Shown: positions 44,030 through 54,920, counted from the first letter of the stretch. The stretch is DNA of 64,000 nucleotides from Leguminivora glycinivorella (GCF_023078275.1 NC_062987.1:19949772-20013771), one strand, 5' to 3'. The notes: generated by a model from the sequence alone, not told the origin. Numbers and translations are program-made.

Positions 44030-44199
44030 TACGGCACTTCTCGGAACTATCGCGCTGCTTACGAAAGCCAGGTGCGCCGGACGATCAAACGCAGGACCGT
44101 TGTCTTCGAGCGCTCGGCGCAGACTGAGCGGGCTCGCGTTAGCACAGTGTCTTTTATTCGAATTTTAGGTGTTTTAAAAACATATCTATCGACAGAAAG
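44030..44199 (+). promoter_or_regulatory. Possible promoter and non-coding first exon
   Basis: A GC-rich island (44,035-44,145) in AT-rich DNA contains an initiator-like ACAGTG near 44,145 and is followed by a consensus splice donor (GAAAG/GTATGT, about 44,199). No downstream exon that would belong to it was recognised. Confidence 0.2.
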
Positions 44200-45186
44200 G
44201 TATGTCTTATATGTATGATTTTTTTCTTATAGGTCAATAAGAAGTTCTAGTTTAGGATAATATTATTTAAGAGTTACAAAAAATGCAGGAATCGCAGGAA
44301 AAATACATAATGTAAACCTCTTTTTATCGAAAAAATGGGGAGGATACGGAAGGTTATTTATCCACCATTTCAAGTAAATCTTAAAAATCGGAAGTATAAA
44401 AAGACATATTTTAAAGTAGTACCAATTGACTTTCTAGCTTAAGATATGTACTTTTAGGAACATTATCATTTTTTTAATAATCATTTAAAGTTTCTTTATA
44501 ATTTTGAATGAAAAAGGTTCTATTTTGCAAAAAACGCTCGTCTTTAGGAATAAGGCCTCTTACGAGCGGTGATAAATGTCACAGTCAAACTCAAGTGACA
44601 TCCCAACCGGAAGATTTTTTTGATTATAGTGGCAGCTCTGAATAGTCTGAATTGACTATGTGACGTCACTTCTCTTTTAAACTATTTTTCAGAATTTTTT
44701 ACTAAAAAAAGGGAAAAAAAATGTAAAAAAATTATTTTTGTGATCTACAGGCGTATGTCTCGAAATGGTTTTCGATTTAAGGACATTGAAAATTTTGAAA
44801 CGTTGTCAATTGCCGCTCTTCTCGAACATTTGACATGAACATCAATTTTATTGTTTTACTTCATTTACCTACCTTTAAACAATAATAAAATTGTTTTCTC
44901 TGTCCAGTTATGATAAACTGAAAACAAATATTGTTTCCTAGTTTTAGGTCTAGGTACATATTGTATTATGTAGGTACGAGCAAGGATGATTTATATAGGA
45001 TTTACAACCTCCATACTAAGAATCATACCTCATTTTTTAGCGCTACTTATTAAATACTATCATGACATGACTACATTTATTTGTATTGACGTGATAATAT
45101 ATCATGATATTAAAATAAAGAAGCATGTCATTTGTAAAAAAATAAAAAACACGCAAAAATATTTGGGGAAAATATGATTTTAGTCA
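44200..45186. other. AT-rich intergenic, no gene seen
   Basis: Scanned on both strands. No domain-bearing frame, no tRNA, and no clear repeat family beyond generic A/T runs. Confidence 0.4.
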
Positions 45187-45493
45187 CTCCCAGGCTGCAA
45201 AACAGCGCCATCTAGTTTTAAGGCTACAGTTTTACATTTCAGTGGTACACTTTTTTGTATGGGCTTTGTCTATCCCGTATTATATGGTCCTTGGTATTAT
45301 GAGTACGAGTATATTATGATTGTTTGTGAATTACATAATTATTATATGGAAATGTGCATGAACTTAGAGATAATGTTTTGGATTATCTTGAGTTGTATGA
45401 ATAGTTCTATATTCATGAATTATTGCTAGTAGATGTATTATGTATGTTTCTGACTTCATTATAGTGGACATTAAATAAATGTCATATACAAAG

Positions 45494-46094
45494 AAACCGG
45501 CCAAGTGCGAGTCGGGCTCGCGCACAAAGGGTTCCGTAGCAGCAAATATAATAAACCAATAACTTAACCAAAATTACAGTTAAATCAACCTATCTCAAAA
45601 ACTATAAGAGATACTTTGATCAAACCAAAAATCGTTGAAAGAGTTAATTAGCATGCATCACCTCTATTTTTTTTAGAATTTTATACCCCGTAGTTATAAA
45701 AATAGAGGGGGGGGACATACTTTTTACGACTTTGAGAGCTGATATCTCAAAAACCGTTCACTTTAAGAAAAATGTTTTTAGAAAACTTTATATCATTTTA
45801 AAAGACCTTTCCATTGATACCCCACACGGGTATGTACATCGAAAAAAAATTTTCATCCCTCAGTTACATGTATGGGGGGCCCACCCCCAATTCTTTTTTT
45901 TACTATTTAGTGTCATAATTTTGTAGCGGTTCATACAACACATATTCCCATCAAATTTCATCACTGTAGTACTTATAGTTTCCGAGTAAATCGGCTGTGA
46001 CAGACGGACAGACGGACAGACGGACAGACGGACAGACGGACATGACGAAACTATAAGGGTTCCGTTTTTGCCATTTTGGCTACGGAACCCTAAA
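45494..46094 (-). mobile_element. Family B-related element, second subfamily
   Basis: The 3' end reads GCGAGCCCGACTCGCACTTG (on the minus strand) instead of the GAGCGTG hairpin. The AGGGTTCCGTAG start and a (GTCC)n array are kept. It is a diverged relative of family B. Confidence 0.65.
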
Positions 46095-46117
46095 AAAGTG
46101 ACCAAGGCCTCCAAGTG

Positions 46118-46194
46118 TTCCGAGCTGGAATCGAACCAGCGTACTCCGTTAACCGGACGGATGCCTGTAAAACCACTCGGCCATCGGATCACGA
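46118..46194 (-). tRNA. tRNA-like sequence (Thr-type, likely SINE head or pseudogene)
   Basis: On the minus strand it folds almost like a real tRNA: acceptor 6 of 7 pairs, D stem of 3, anticodon stem TCCGT/ACGGA with loop CCGGTTA (anticodon GGT), T arm GCTGG TTCGATT CCAGC, and intact A and B boxes. It leads directly into a T-run and the family B-related body on the same strand, so a SINE head is more likely than a working gene. Confidence 0.4.
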
Positions 46195-46570
46195 AAGCAA
46201 GGGTCGAAATTTCCAAGTATAAAATAAAAATAAGATAAGTAAGATAAGTGTAAAATATTTTCAAATGAGAATAATTTAATTTGTTCTAAGATTCATTATA
46301 GTGGGTTCTTTAATCTTTTGGGTGTAAAATATAATTTTAAGTATACTTCTCTTAAGTAAAAAAGTTTATTTGATTTTAAAATAAGTAATAAAATAATGAC
46401 TTAATATTTATTTAAGCAATTTATGAGGATGCTAACGAAAAAAGTTACTCATTACCAAGGACGATACATACCGGGACTGACAATCTCACAAAAAAAACGT
46501 AGGTACCTCTGAAATGGCCTACAATTCTACATGGCGCTCTTTCACAGCCTGGAAGTGGCAATAATCACAT

Positions 46571-47000
46571 TTTCCCCTCACTAGCTCGGAAACACGTGTT
46601 TTGTCCTTTAATACCAGCGCGTAAAAACGCATTTTATCCACTAGTGGGTAAAGTAATTTGACCTTGAATAAAGTCAAATTAACTACTTTAAAATTGATAA
46701 AAGTAGGTGAATCTAGTAATAAAGATGATTTACCACCTGTGGAACTACTGGAAGCAGTGATAAACGCATTTTTTGCGTTGTAGTTTCCTCGCTATAGTGA
46801 GGGGAAAAGTTTTGTGTTACACTCGGGTGCAAATGTATTTTACTTCTCGTGTGTTAAAAAACTCGCAAGTTCAGGATTCTATTCTCGAACCACTCGCTTC
46901 GCTCGTGGTTCAACTATAGACTCCTTTCACTTGCTCGTTTTTCAATTCCACACTCGGCGTTAAAATACAACTTTGCCCCCTTGTATAACAAATAACTATT
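46571..47000 (-). mobile_element. Family A element, near-intact
   Basis: The best-preserved single unit in the window and a good reference for the family. Confidence 0.8.
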
Positions 47001-47284
47001 TCATCAACATTTTCGCGTTTTTTAAATTTATTTTAGGAAGAACAAACGACATACTTAACTCTTCATTTTGATATCATGATATCACTTCAATAAACATTTT
47101 GAAAAAAAAAAAAAAAACAGAAACTTGTAGGTCTCATTAGTGTAGTTATGATAGTATTTAATAGATGGCGCTAACAAACGGAGGTACCATGCTTAGTATG
47201 AAGATTGTAAATCCTTTATGTCATTTCAAATCATTGTTGTCATTACAAAGCGACAGATGACAATTTGTTTTTTTTTATACTACG

Positions 47285-47700
47285 TCGGTGGCAAACAAGC
47301 ATACGGGAGCAATTCCCGAAAAGTTTGTACATTTCGATCACGTCTCCGATTTTGATAAAAATTGGTAGGCTGATAGAGTCCATGATGCTGAGCAAGATCC
47401 ACTAGGTTTCCCAAAATGTCCTAGGTTGTTTGTATGAAACTTTCCTTTTTTGTTACCAGATTTCTATACATTTTCGGTAACAAAAAAGGAAAGTTTCATA
47501 CAAACAACCTAGGACATTTTGGGAAACCTAGTGGATCTTGCTCAGCATCATCGACTCTATCAGCCTACCAATTTTTATCAAAATCGGAGACGTGATCCAA
47601 ATGAACAAACTTTTCGGGAATTGCTGACGGTCTGCCTGGTGGAAAGCGGTCACCGTAACCTATGGACGCCTGCAACTCAAGGAGTATTACATGCGCGTTG
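47285..47700. mobile_element. Dispersed repeat with hairpin MITE inside
   Basis: The host repeat (TCGGTGGCAAACAAGCATAC, then GCCTGGTGGAAAGCGGTCAC, then GTATTACATGCGCGTTGCCA) is cut by a hairpin element at 47,309-47,626. The hairpin has arms of about 150 bp and a loop of roughly 15 bp; ACGG stands on both sides. The 110-codon frame here arises from the repeat. Confidence 0.7.
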
Positions 47701-47945
47701 CCAACCAATTAGAAACGTGTACACTCCCTTAAGTGCACAGCAAAAAGGAGGATGTACAAGTTCCAAGGAGGGTTCAGGTTGCCAACGACTCAGAGGACAA
47801 CAGACCGAACAAATAAGTTCCATAGGTCCTTCCGTCACCAGCATACGTTGAGCTCTGGCAGCCTTACTCACCGGCAGGAACACAACACTATGAGTAGGGT
47901 CTAGTGCTATTTGGCTGCGGTTTTCTGTAAAGTGAAGGTACTCAC

Positions 47946-48102
47946 CAATAGCAAGAAGTCCAAACACTAAGGCACAGATGGCCTGAACAGAATTATTGAC
48001 TTCAGCCCCGTGCAGCCATATTAATATGATCATTATAACGAAGGCCAGGACCAACCACATCGAATAAACTATGAGCCAGCTCAGGACCACTGATGGTTTT
48101 TT
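47946..48102 (-). CDS. Exon 3 of four-transmembrane protein gene
   Basis: 157 bp between a TTTTCTTTCTAG acceptor and a GTGAGT donor. It enters in phase 0, continuing exon 2, and leaves in phase 1. It reads KKPSVVLSWLIVYSMWLVLA, then FVIMIILIWL (third membrane span), HGAEVNNS, and QAICALVFGLLAIG (fourth span). The final exon must lie further left but was not recognised. The open frame continues past the donor only by chance. The protein family is unknown to me beyond being a small insect-type tetraspan membrane protein. Confidence 0.7.
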
Positions 48103-48119
48103 CTAGAAAGAAAAATAAA

Positions 48120-48285
48120 GAAATATAAAAATTTTGAAAAATCCCCGACCGCGACCTAGTGAACCGATTTCATGAAACATGGCTAAGAACACTCCCGACT
48201 AACTCAGCTTTCAGACAAAAAAAAAAAACTAAATCAAAATCGGTTCATCCGTTCGAGAGCTACGATGCCACATACAGACACACAC

Positions 48286-48324
<39 letters not shown>

Positions 48325-48385
48325 TACACACAGACAGACACGTCAAACTTATAACACCCCTTCGTTTTTGCGTCGGGGGTTAAAA
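48120..48385 (-). mobile_element. Family C element
   Basis: Complete copy just 18 bp upstream (in gene terms) of exon 3, within intron 2 of the four-TM gene. Confidence 0.65.
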
Positions 48386-48473
48386 ATTGGGAATATTTAG
48401 ACGCTCGGCTGGTTTCCATTCTCTTGGGAGATTATTCCACGAATTCGCTTGAAGCGCTTTGCTTTTTCTTTTC

Positions 48474-48630
48474 TGGCCCCGTAGCCGAATGGCATTTCTC
48501 CGACGCCAAACGAAAGCGATACGCCGCTGGCTCTGTCGCGCCAATACGCAAGCGCGATAGAGATAGATATCTACTAGCGCTTCGTTTCGTGAGCGTTTCG
48601 TGAGCGATTGTGCCATTCGGCTAGCCACCC
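48474..48630 (+). mobile_element. Family D MITE
   Basis: Almost identical to 36,684-36,835, suggesting recent spread. Confidence 0.75.
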
Positions 48631-48794
48631 AGACATGCACTGCCAAAGAGTGGACTTCCTTGCCGGCGTCTATACATTCCCATCTCGTACAACCCAGCAA
48701 CCTTCAAATCAAAGGTGAACAGGCACCTTCTGAGCGAGCTCCATCGTAGGCCACGTCTTCACCTTGCCTAGTCTGTGGCAGAGTAAGCCCATGT

Positions 48795-49350
48795 AAAAAA
48801 ACCGGCCAAGAGCGTGTCGGGCCACGCTCAGTGTAGGGTTCCGTAGTTTTCCGTATTTTTCTCAAAACTACTGAACCTATCAAGTTCAAAACAATTTTCC
48901 TAGAAAGTCTTTATAAAGTTCTGCTTTTGTGATTTTTTTCATATTTTTTAAACATATGGTTCAAAAGTTAGAGGGGGGGGACGCACTTTTTTTTCCTTTA
49001 GGAGCGATTATTTCCGAAAATATAAATATTATCAAAAATCGATCTTAGTAAACCCTTATTCATTTTTAAATACCTATCCAACAATATATCACACGTGGTA
49101 GTTGGAATGAAAAAAAATCTGAACCCCACTTTACATGTAGGGGGGGTACCCAAAAAAAACATTTTTTTTCCACTTTTTATTTTACCACTTTGTCGGCGTG
49201 ATTGATATACATATTGATACCAAATTTCAGCTTTCTAGTGCTAACGGTCACTGAGATTATCCGCGGACGGACGGACGGACGAACGGACGGACGGACAGAC
49301 AGACATGGCGAAACTATAAGGGTTCCTAGTTGACTACGGAACCCTAAAAA
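48795..49350 (-). mobile_element. Family B element
   Basis: Complete copy, minus orientation; its start abuts the tRNA-like sequence at 49,368. Confidence 0.75.
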
Positions 49351-49367
49351 TAAAAATAAAAGATCTT

Positions 49368-49437
49368 GGCTGAGACGAACTCACAACCCTTGTAGGATCA
49401 CTGTTCCAGTGCTCGGCCAACTGAGCCACCAAGACCT
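49368..49437 (-). tRNA. tRNA-like sequence, decayed
   Basis: The minus strand has a perfect D stem (GCTC/GAGC), an acceptor with 6 of 7 pairs (GTCTTGG/CCAAGAT), a loop ACAGTGA giving an AGT anticodon, and a degenerate T arm around GAGTTCGTCTC. It is followed on the same strand by an A/T run and family B. Pseudogene or SINE head. Confidence 0.35.
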
Positions 49438-50030
49438 CATCACAAATCATTGAAACATACCACAGTCTGAGGGACCCTAGTGACATCTACTGGTAAGAGC
49501 GTTGTACTTCTACCGGACTTCTACGGCTACCGAAGGTCCAAGTCATGGTAATAATTACCTGGTGTAAAATTTCAATGGCTTGGTTGAAGTTGACAGAGCG
49601 CTGGAGTATCGATCCAAATTAGGGATTGCAATCCGGTCTGATATCCAATCCGGCCGGATCCGGCCGGATTTTGGTCCCAATCCGGCGGATCCGGCCGGAT
49701 CCGGCCGGATTGGCCTTGAGGATTAAAAGTGCCCAAATAGTAACTTTTTTTGTATGTTTTCAGCATAATATGAGAAATATGATGGTATTTTGCTTCACGA
49801 TTAATAAACCAAAAGTTGAATGCTTAGAAATCAACATTTTTACCAGGTAACAAGTAAATTTTCTAAAATAATCAGTCGCAAATAAAATTCTTTCGTTATT
49901 TTCAAACTTTCATAGGATAACAAAATTATTTTTACTATATTGCTTTACAGTAATACCTATAGAGCTTTTAAGATACAATTAAGAACGGACATTATAACAT
50001 TACCTTCATGCATTATGAGATAACTATTTA

Positions 50031-50595
50031 AAAAAACCGGCCAAGAGCGTGTCGGGCCACGCTCAGTGTAGGGTTCCGTAGTTTTCCGTATTTTTCTTAA
50101 AAACTACTGAACCTATCAAGTTCAAAACAATTTTCCTAGAAAGTCCTTATAAAGTTATACTTTTGTGATTTTTTTCATATTTTTTAAACATATGGTTCAA
50201 AAGTTAGAGGGGGGGGACGCACTTTTTTTTCCTTTAAGAGCCATTATTTCCGAAAATATTAATATTATCAAAAAACGATCTTAGTAAGCCCTTATTCATT
50301 TTTAAATACCTATCCAACAATATATCACACGTTGGGGTTGGAATAAAAAAAAAATGTCAGCCCCCACTTTACATGGTAGGGGGGGTACCCTAATAAAACA
50401 TTTTTTTCCATTTTTTATTTTTGCACTTTGTTGGCGTGATTGATATACATATTGGTACCAAATTTCAGCGTTCTAGTGCTAACGGTTACTGAGATTATCC
50501 GCGGACGGACGGACGGACGGACGGACGGACGGACGGACGGACAGACAGACATGGCGAAACTATAAGGGTTCGTAGTTGACTACGGAACCCTAAAA
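50031..50595 (-). mobile_element. Family B element
   Basis: Complete copy inside the hAT element. Confidence 0.75.
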
Positions 50596-50693
50596 AGATA
50601 ATTATGTTTTGTGTTATTTTACAGTTAACTTTTCTCACACGCACAGAAGAACTGAAAAAACTACAGTAGCTAAATTAAAGTCATCCAGAGTAA

Positions 50694-51392
50694 TTGACCT
50701 TAGTATTATTTGATATTGCTGAAACCACAATCTTACTGGATTGTGTGGATCATGGAACGCTCATTTTGAAATTAGAACACTATGGTTTGTCTATAAATGC
50801 CCTAAACTTTATGTCTTCTTACCTTAGCAATAGAACACAAACAGTAGTTGTTAACAAAACTCGCTCTAGCGGGACTGTTGTCCAATTAGGAGTGCCACAA
50901 GGCTCAATTTTAGGTCCATTCCTGTTTTTGGTTTATATAAATGATTTGCCATGTACAGTAAAAAACTTTTGTGAAATAGTACTTTTTGCTGATGATACAT
51001 CACTGCTTTTTAATGTTGACCGAAAATCTACGGATTACAATGTAATTAATAGCACGTTAGCTGATGTACTGCAGTGGTTTACTGTCAACAATTTACTTCT
51101 TAATTCTAAGAAAACCAAATGTATTCGATTCTCTCTGTTCGATGTTAAACCAATCGATACAAAAATACTTTTGAATGATGAATGCTTAGAGATGGTAGAT
51201 ACAACACTGTTCCTTGGCTTAACATTGGACAAAAATCTACAATGGAGTCCTCATATAAGGAAACTAGCAAGCAAATTAAGTTCAGCCGCATACGCCGTTA
51301 GGAGAATCAGGCAACTGACTAATGTTGAGACAGCTCGCCTAGTGTATCATAGTTATTTTCACAGTGTAATGTCATACGGTATTCTGGTGTAG
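50694..51392 (+). pseudogene. LINE reverse transcriptase, palm and thumb
   Basis: 232 codons. First comes DCVDHGTLILKLEHYGL (the tail of the first catalytic motif, whose own aspartate region is scrambled: FDIAETTILLDCVDH). GVPQGSILGPFLFLVYINDL follows, then the catalytic FADDTSLLF, then FLGLTLDKNLQWSPHI and KLSSAAYAVRRIRQL. Translation stops at SYGILV because of the insertion at 51,389. It belongs to the CR1/Jockey side of the non-LTR retrotransposons and is not functional as it stands. Confidence 0.85.
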
Positions 51393-52023
51393 CCGACGTG
51401 TCCGTCCACTACAATATTTTTAGATTATAAATATAGAATAATTTAGTAATAAATAAATTAAACATTCAGGTAAATAAGCAACAGTTAGGTTAGCAAGTTG
51501 GACCCGTACACGGTCATTTATTGTATAGCCATAAAGTTACATTTATTTTATTGCGTAATCCACGACCGCTACGGTCGTCTAATGTTTACCCGTTAGGTTC
51601 CTGTAAAGTATTGTTTTAGTTTATTAGGGTTCATCTCTGTGTTGCACCGCTCTGTCCGATAATGCCGGCAGAGTCAAAGGAGTATTGTTTGTTATTATAG
51701 TGTAATATTGTGTAATTTGTAGTTGCGTGGGAAACTTTTGGTACCGTAACTTCTTCCCGTTATTTGGAGAAGTGGGGATGTAAAGTTTAACAAAAACGAT
51801 AGAGGATACAGTCCCAGTCTGCACTCGCTCACTCACTGACTCGTCGTCATTCGTTGTTCCGACACACGCGTTTGCTCAGTCAATATCTCTGTATAGTACT
51901 GTTACGCTAGTTGAGCCAAACCGTGTTGCTCCTAGCCGCGCTATTGTGAATAAACGATTTACAACTCTACAAGATATCTTCTTAGGGAATATACCTATCG
52001 CTACGCAGCATCCATACCCTAAA
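51389..52023. mobile_element. LTR-like insertion in the LINE, CTGGT target duplication
   Basis: The reverse transcriptase frame breaks after ...SYGILV and resumes at VWGKAADI, with CTGGT at 51,384-51,388 and again at 52,024-52,028. The 635-bp insert begins (overlapping by one base) TGTAGCCGACG and contains a matching CTACA at 51,966-51,970, TATAAATA-like sequence at about 51,428, and AATAAA near 51,947. These resemble a solo LTR, but about 53 bp lie between CTACA and the right duplication, so class and exact ends are open. Confidence 0.6.
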
Positions 52024-52482
52024 CTGGTTTGGGGCAAAGCAGCTGACATACAGACTATCTTTGTATTACAAAAGAGAGCCATTCGTTCTATTTACAACTT
52101 AGGAACACGTGAATCAGTAAGAGAACTCTTCAAAGAAATTAATATCTTAACTGTAGCTTCCCAATACATTTATGATAGTATAATTTATGTTGTTAAGAAT
52201 TTAGACTGTTTCACTAAGAATTCTGATATCCATAATTATAACACTAGAAACAAAAATAAGCTTGCCATAAAGAAGTTTCGTGTCCGTAAAGTACAGAAGT
52301 CATTTGTTGGGCAATGCATTCATTTTTATAATAAGTTACCTGACACTGCTTTGAGATTACCCCTCCCAGCTCTTAAGAACTATTTAAAAAAATCATTGAT
52401 GTTAAAGGCTTATTACAGAGTCGAGGACTATTTGACAGACAAACATGCATGGCCCGAATCAGAAACTACAAAAAACGAATAG
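52024..52482 (+). pseudogene. LINE reverse transcriptase, C-terminal part
   Basis: Continuation of the frame after the insertion: WGKAADIQTIFVLQKRAIRS, then NLGTRESVRELFKEINILTV, then HNYNTRNKNKL and FYNKLPDTALRLPL. This is the usual tail of CR1/Jockey-type reverse transcriptases, with an intact stop at 52,480. Confidence 0.8.
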
Positions 52483-53098
52483 CAATTAAAATAATTGTAT
52501 TATGTATAGAGGACACAGTTCAGATAAGAAAGCACATCAAATATTTTATATTTTATGCTGTGTAGGTAAATTACATATTTAATGATATTGAGATTCATAT
52601 TATCTTTTTCTTCTGTGACAATTTGATATGTTTTCTCTGAAGAAGAACGACGTATTATTAAGCAATAATATAATTTATTGAAATTAATTTCCATAGAGTA
52701 CCTAGTCTGTTCATATTCTTTGATGAATACTTTTGCATGTTAAATTGTATCTTGTTATTTAATGCATGTTAGTTATAAGATGTAATGTTTTGAAAAGAAG
52801 TTGCCCGCCGAGTTTCTTGCCGGTCCCATAGTGGATACCCCCCTCCCAACTGAGGGGGGACTGAAATCTTCTCGAGGCTGAGGCGTAGGGTTAGAGCCGG
52901 CGTAGCTTTATTTGACGTTCATATGCGCATTGTAATATGCCTACTTGAAAAATAAATATTTCATTTTCATTTCATTTCATTTTCATTTTCATACCTTTTA
53001 AAAATGTTCATATTTAAGCTTTGATTTTTTTTATATATTTCTGGTAGCAATGTGCCTTCATACTTCTTATATCATGCTGAAAACGTTGTTGTTCTTGT

Positions 53099-53300
53099 AG
53101 TCCTACGTCACCACAGAGATGCAAAGGGCCTTCTCAAGCTCGCGCCATGCCTTCCTATCTTCGGCTACCCTCGTGGCCTCGCTCCAGCTCGACCCGGTCG
53201 CTCGTAGTTCATCCTCAATAGACCGCTTCCATGAGTTTACAGGTCGCCCGGAGCCAAGGCTCCTTCCAGCGGCAGGCGATTTCCAGCCGAAAGAAATGGT
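53099..53300 (-). mobile_element. LINE fragment, RT C-terminus
   Basis: The minus strand reads GRPVNSWKRSIEDELRATGS then SWSEATRVAEDRKAWRELEK and ALCISVVT before a stop: the RPxxSWKRxIExEL...AxDRxxWR tail of another LINE family. It is 5'-truncated and sits inside the hAT element. Confidence 0.7.
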
Positions 53301-53929
53301 TGCGTTATTTCATTAGAGGGAACTCTTGGAATTGTGTGCTACCAATGTACTTTTTGTGTCGCGGTTTCCTCACTAATGGGTGTTTGCTGGCATATACTCA
53401 ATAAGTCTTGATTTCGGATAGTGTTTGGCCAGAAAACGTGAAGGATCGACCTCAGTGACATGTTAACGAAAAGTTTTGTAGTATGGCCCTTTGTCACTCT
53501 CCACTATTCCACATTTTGCATCCAAGCAAACAATTGCACAGATTTCACTACAGATTCAAAGACGGAAAGTTTGACACGTCACTTGAGCACATTATTTTAC
53601 TTCCAAAAGGTCTAGTAATGCAAAAAACGTACGTATTAAATTATTTCTTCATTGGAAATCAGACCGGATTGCAATACCCTGTTGAGCTACGTTCAAATGT
53701 TAACGTAAATGTTATATATTTTTGCACTATTCTAACATATTAAATTACATTACCGGATCCGGTACCGGATCCGGCAAATGTCACCGGATCCGGTAGCATG
53801 AAAAAAGCACCGGATCCGGCCGGATTACCGGATCCGCCGGACCGGATTGCAATCCCTAATCCAAATGCCGTGATTTGAAGACTGACCCAATTCAGTAATA
53901 TTTCACTTTTATTTCAAACTAGCTTCTGC

Positions 53930-54095
53930 CCGCAGCTTCGCTCGCGTTAGAAAGAGACAAAAGTAGCCTATGTCACTCTCCATCCCTTCAACTAACTCCA
54001 CTTAAAAAATCACGTCAATTCGTCGCTCCGTTTTGCCGTGAAAGACGGACAAACAAACAGACACACACACTTTCAAATTTATAATATTAGTATGG
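53930..54095 (+). repeat. Short interspersed repeat, intact copy
   Basis: Uninterrupted version of the repeat at 14,582-14,860 (GCTTCGCTCGCGTTAGAAAG, CCGTGAAAGACGGACAAACA, ending ATAATATTAGTATGG). Confidence 0.6.
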
Positions 54096-54134
54096 ATTTA
54101 TTCTTATCATGAAGACTTTATATTAGAATGTTAC

Positions 54135-54317
54135 CTTTTTAATTCCGTGAAAGAACCACGCATTCAAAGCAATCATGCCAAGAGTGTAAATTAAGCCAGT
54201 GACGCTATAAGCGTAGCAGTTGATCAGGGCGAAAGGGTGGCAAGAGTCATGGGTGGGGCAATCATCGATGAATACGATTTGTACTATCATTGTGATGGCA
54301 CAGATTATCAGGAGGCA
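54135..54317 (-). CDS. Exon 2 of four-transmembrane protein gene
   Basis: 183 bp, phase 0 at both ends, between a TGTTTTCAG acceptor and a GTAACA donor. It reads CLLIICAITMIVQIVF (rest of the first membrane span), IDDCPTHDSCHPFALINC (short extracellular loop with three cysteines), then SVTGLIYTLGMIALNAWFFH (second span) and GIKK. With exon 1 it yields MSCVPKHF...; with exon 3, spans three and four. The reading frame is clean, unlike its two duplicated copies. Confidence 0.8.
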
Positions 54318-54460
54318 CTGAAAACAAAACACAAGCAGGATGGTTAGTGTGGAGTACCTATGGTTAGTTTGTTGTCTAATTTTCCTAAAAGATGTCGCTG
54401 TCCCGGACGCAAACTGGGTAACGGTAGTTTTTTTATAGAACATGTAATAAACTTTCTGTC

Positions 54461-54720
54461 AAAGAGTGTAAATGAAGCCGGTGATGCTAAGCGTAGCAGT
54501 TGATCAGTGCGAAAGGGTGGGAAGAGTCATGGGTGGGGCAATCATCGATGAATACGATTTGTACTATCATTGTGATGGCACAGATTATCAGGAGGCACTG
54601 AAAACAAAACACAAGCAGGATGGTTAGTGTGGAGTACCTATGGTTAGTTTGTTGTCTAATTTTCCTAAAAGATGTCGCTGTCCCGGACGCAAACTGGGTA
54701 ACGGTAGTTTTTTATAGATC
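54461..54720 (-). pseudogene. Decayed copy of exon 2 and its intron edge
   Basis: Matches 54,180-54,444 closely (acceptor side intact to 54,617). It lacks the donor-side third of the exon and has a 2-bp deletion in the GCTATAAGCG stretch that shifts the frame. It arose by local tandem duplication. Confidence 0.8.
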
Positions 54721-54920
54721 ATTACTTAGCCGTTAAGTGCGTTAAGCTTAGTTTACTGTAGTAATATAAGTGTCTTATCTATATTTTGAAGAGTTCTCAG
54801 TGAGAGCGTCTTAGGAGGTAGGTGCACATCTCTTGAACAGTGTATATCGTATCTAATGTAATTTTGTTTGTGCTTACTTCTGTTGTTTCTCCAATAAAGA
54901 AAATAAATAAATAAATAACA
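54721..54920 (+). mobile_element. LINE/SINE 3' end with (AAAT)n tail
   Basis: About 200 bp ending CCAATAAAGAAAATAAATAA, inserted between the second and third exon copies, so it postdates the triplication. Confidence 0.55.

Larger units (their letters stand above)
45187..46555. mobile_element. Long-TIR MITE split by inner insertions
   Basis: About 100 bp at 45,187-45,300 (CCAGGCTGCAAAACAGCGCC, TGGTCCTTGGTA) are repeated inverted and diverged at 46,450-46,555. The interior contains a family B-like element and a tRNA-like sequence. Confidence 0.55.
50600..52990 (+). mobile_element. CR1/Jockey-like LINE, 5' truncated
   Basis: It contains the reverse transcriptase palm, thumb and C-terminus, then a 3' UTR with GAAGTTGCCCGCCGAGTTTC and TAGAGCCGGCGTAGC, ending AAAAATAAATATTTCATTTT with a short repeat tail. 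Upstream of the palm the endonuclease is missing. A reverse-strand copy of the 3' UTR is at 59,309-59,545. Confidence 0.8.
49620..53858. mobile_element. hAT-type transposon, 8-bp target duplication, stuffed with insertions
   Basis: TAGGGATTGCAATCCGG at 49,620 is matched by its complement ending at 53,858. ATCCAAAT flanks both sides (49,612-49,619 and 53,859-53,866). The TAGGG ends and 8-bp duplication define the hAT superfamily. Subterminal CCGGATCCGG repeats crowd both ends (49,650-49,715; 53,750-53,850). Most of the 4.2 kb consists of later insertions: family B, a LINE with an LTR-like insert, and another LINE end. No hAT transposase was recognised, so this is a non-autonomous element in intron 2 of the four-TM gene. 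Confidence 0.85.

Noticed and set aside
47677..48090. A 137-codon gene on the minus strand
   Set aside because: Only the first 50 codons (exon 3) are real. The rest reads through a splice donor into a dispersed repeat, and the apparent start is a GTG inside the exon.
52500..52694. A small minus-strand gene after the LINE
   Set aside because: It lies in the LINE 3' UTR and has no domain or splice context.
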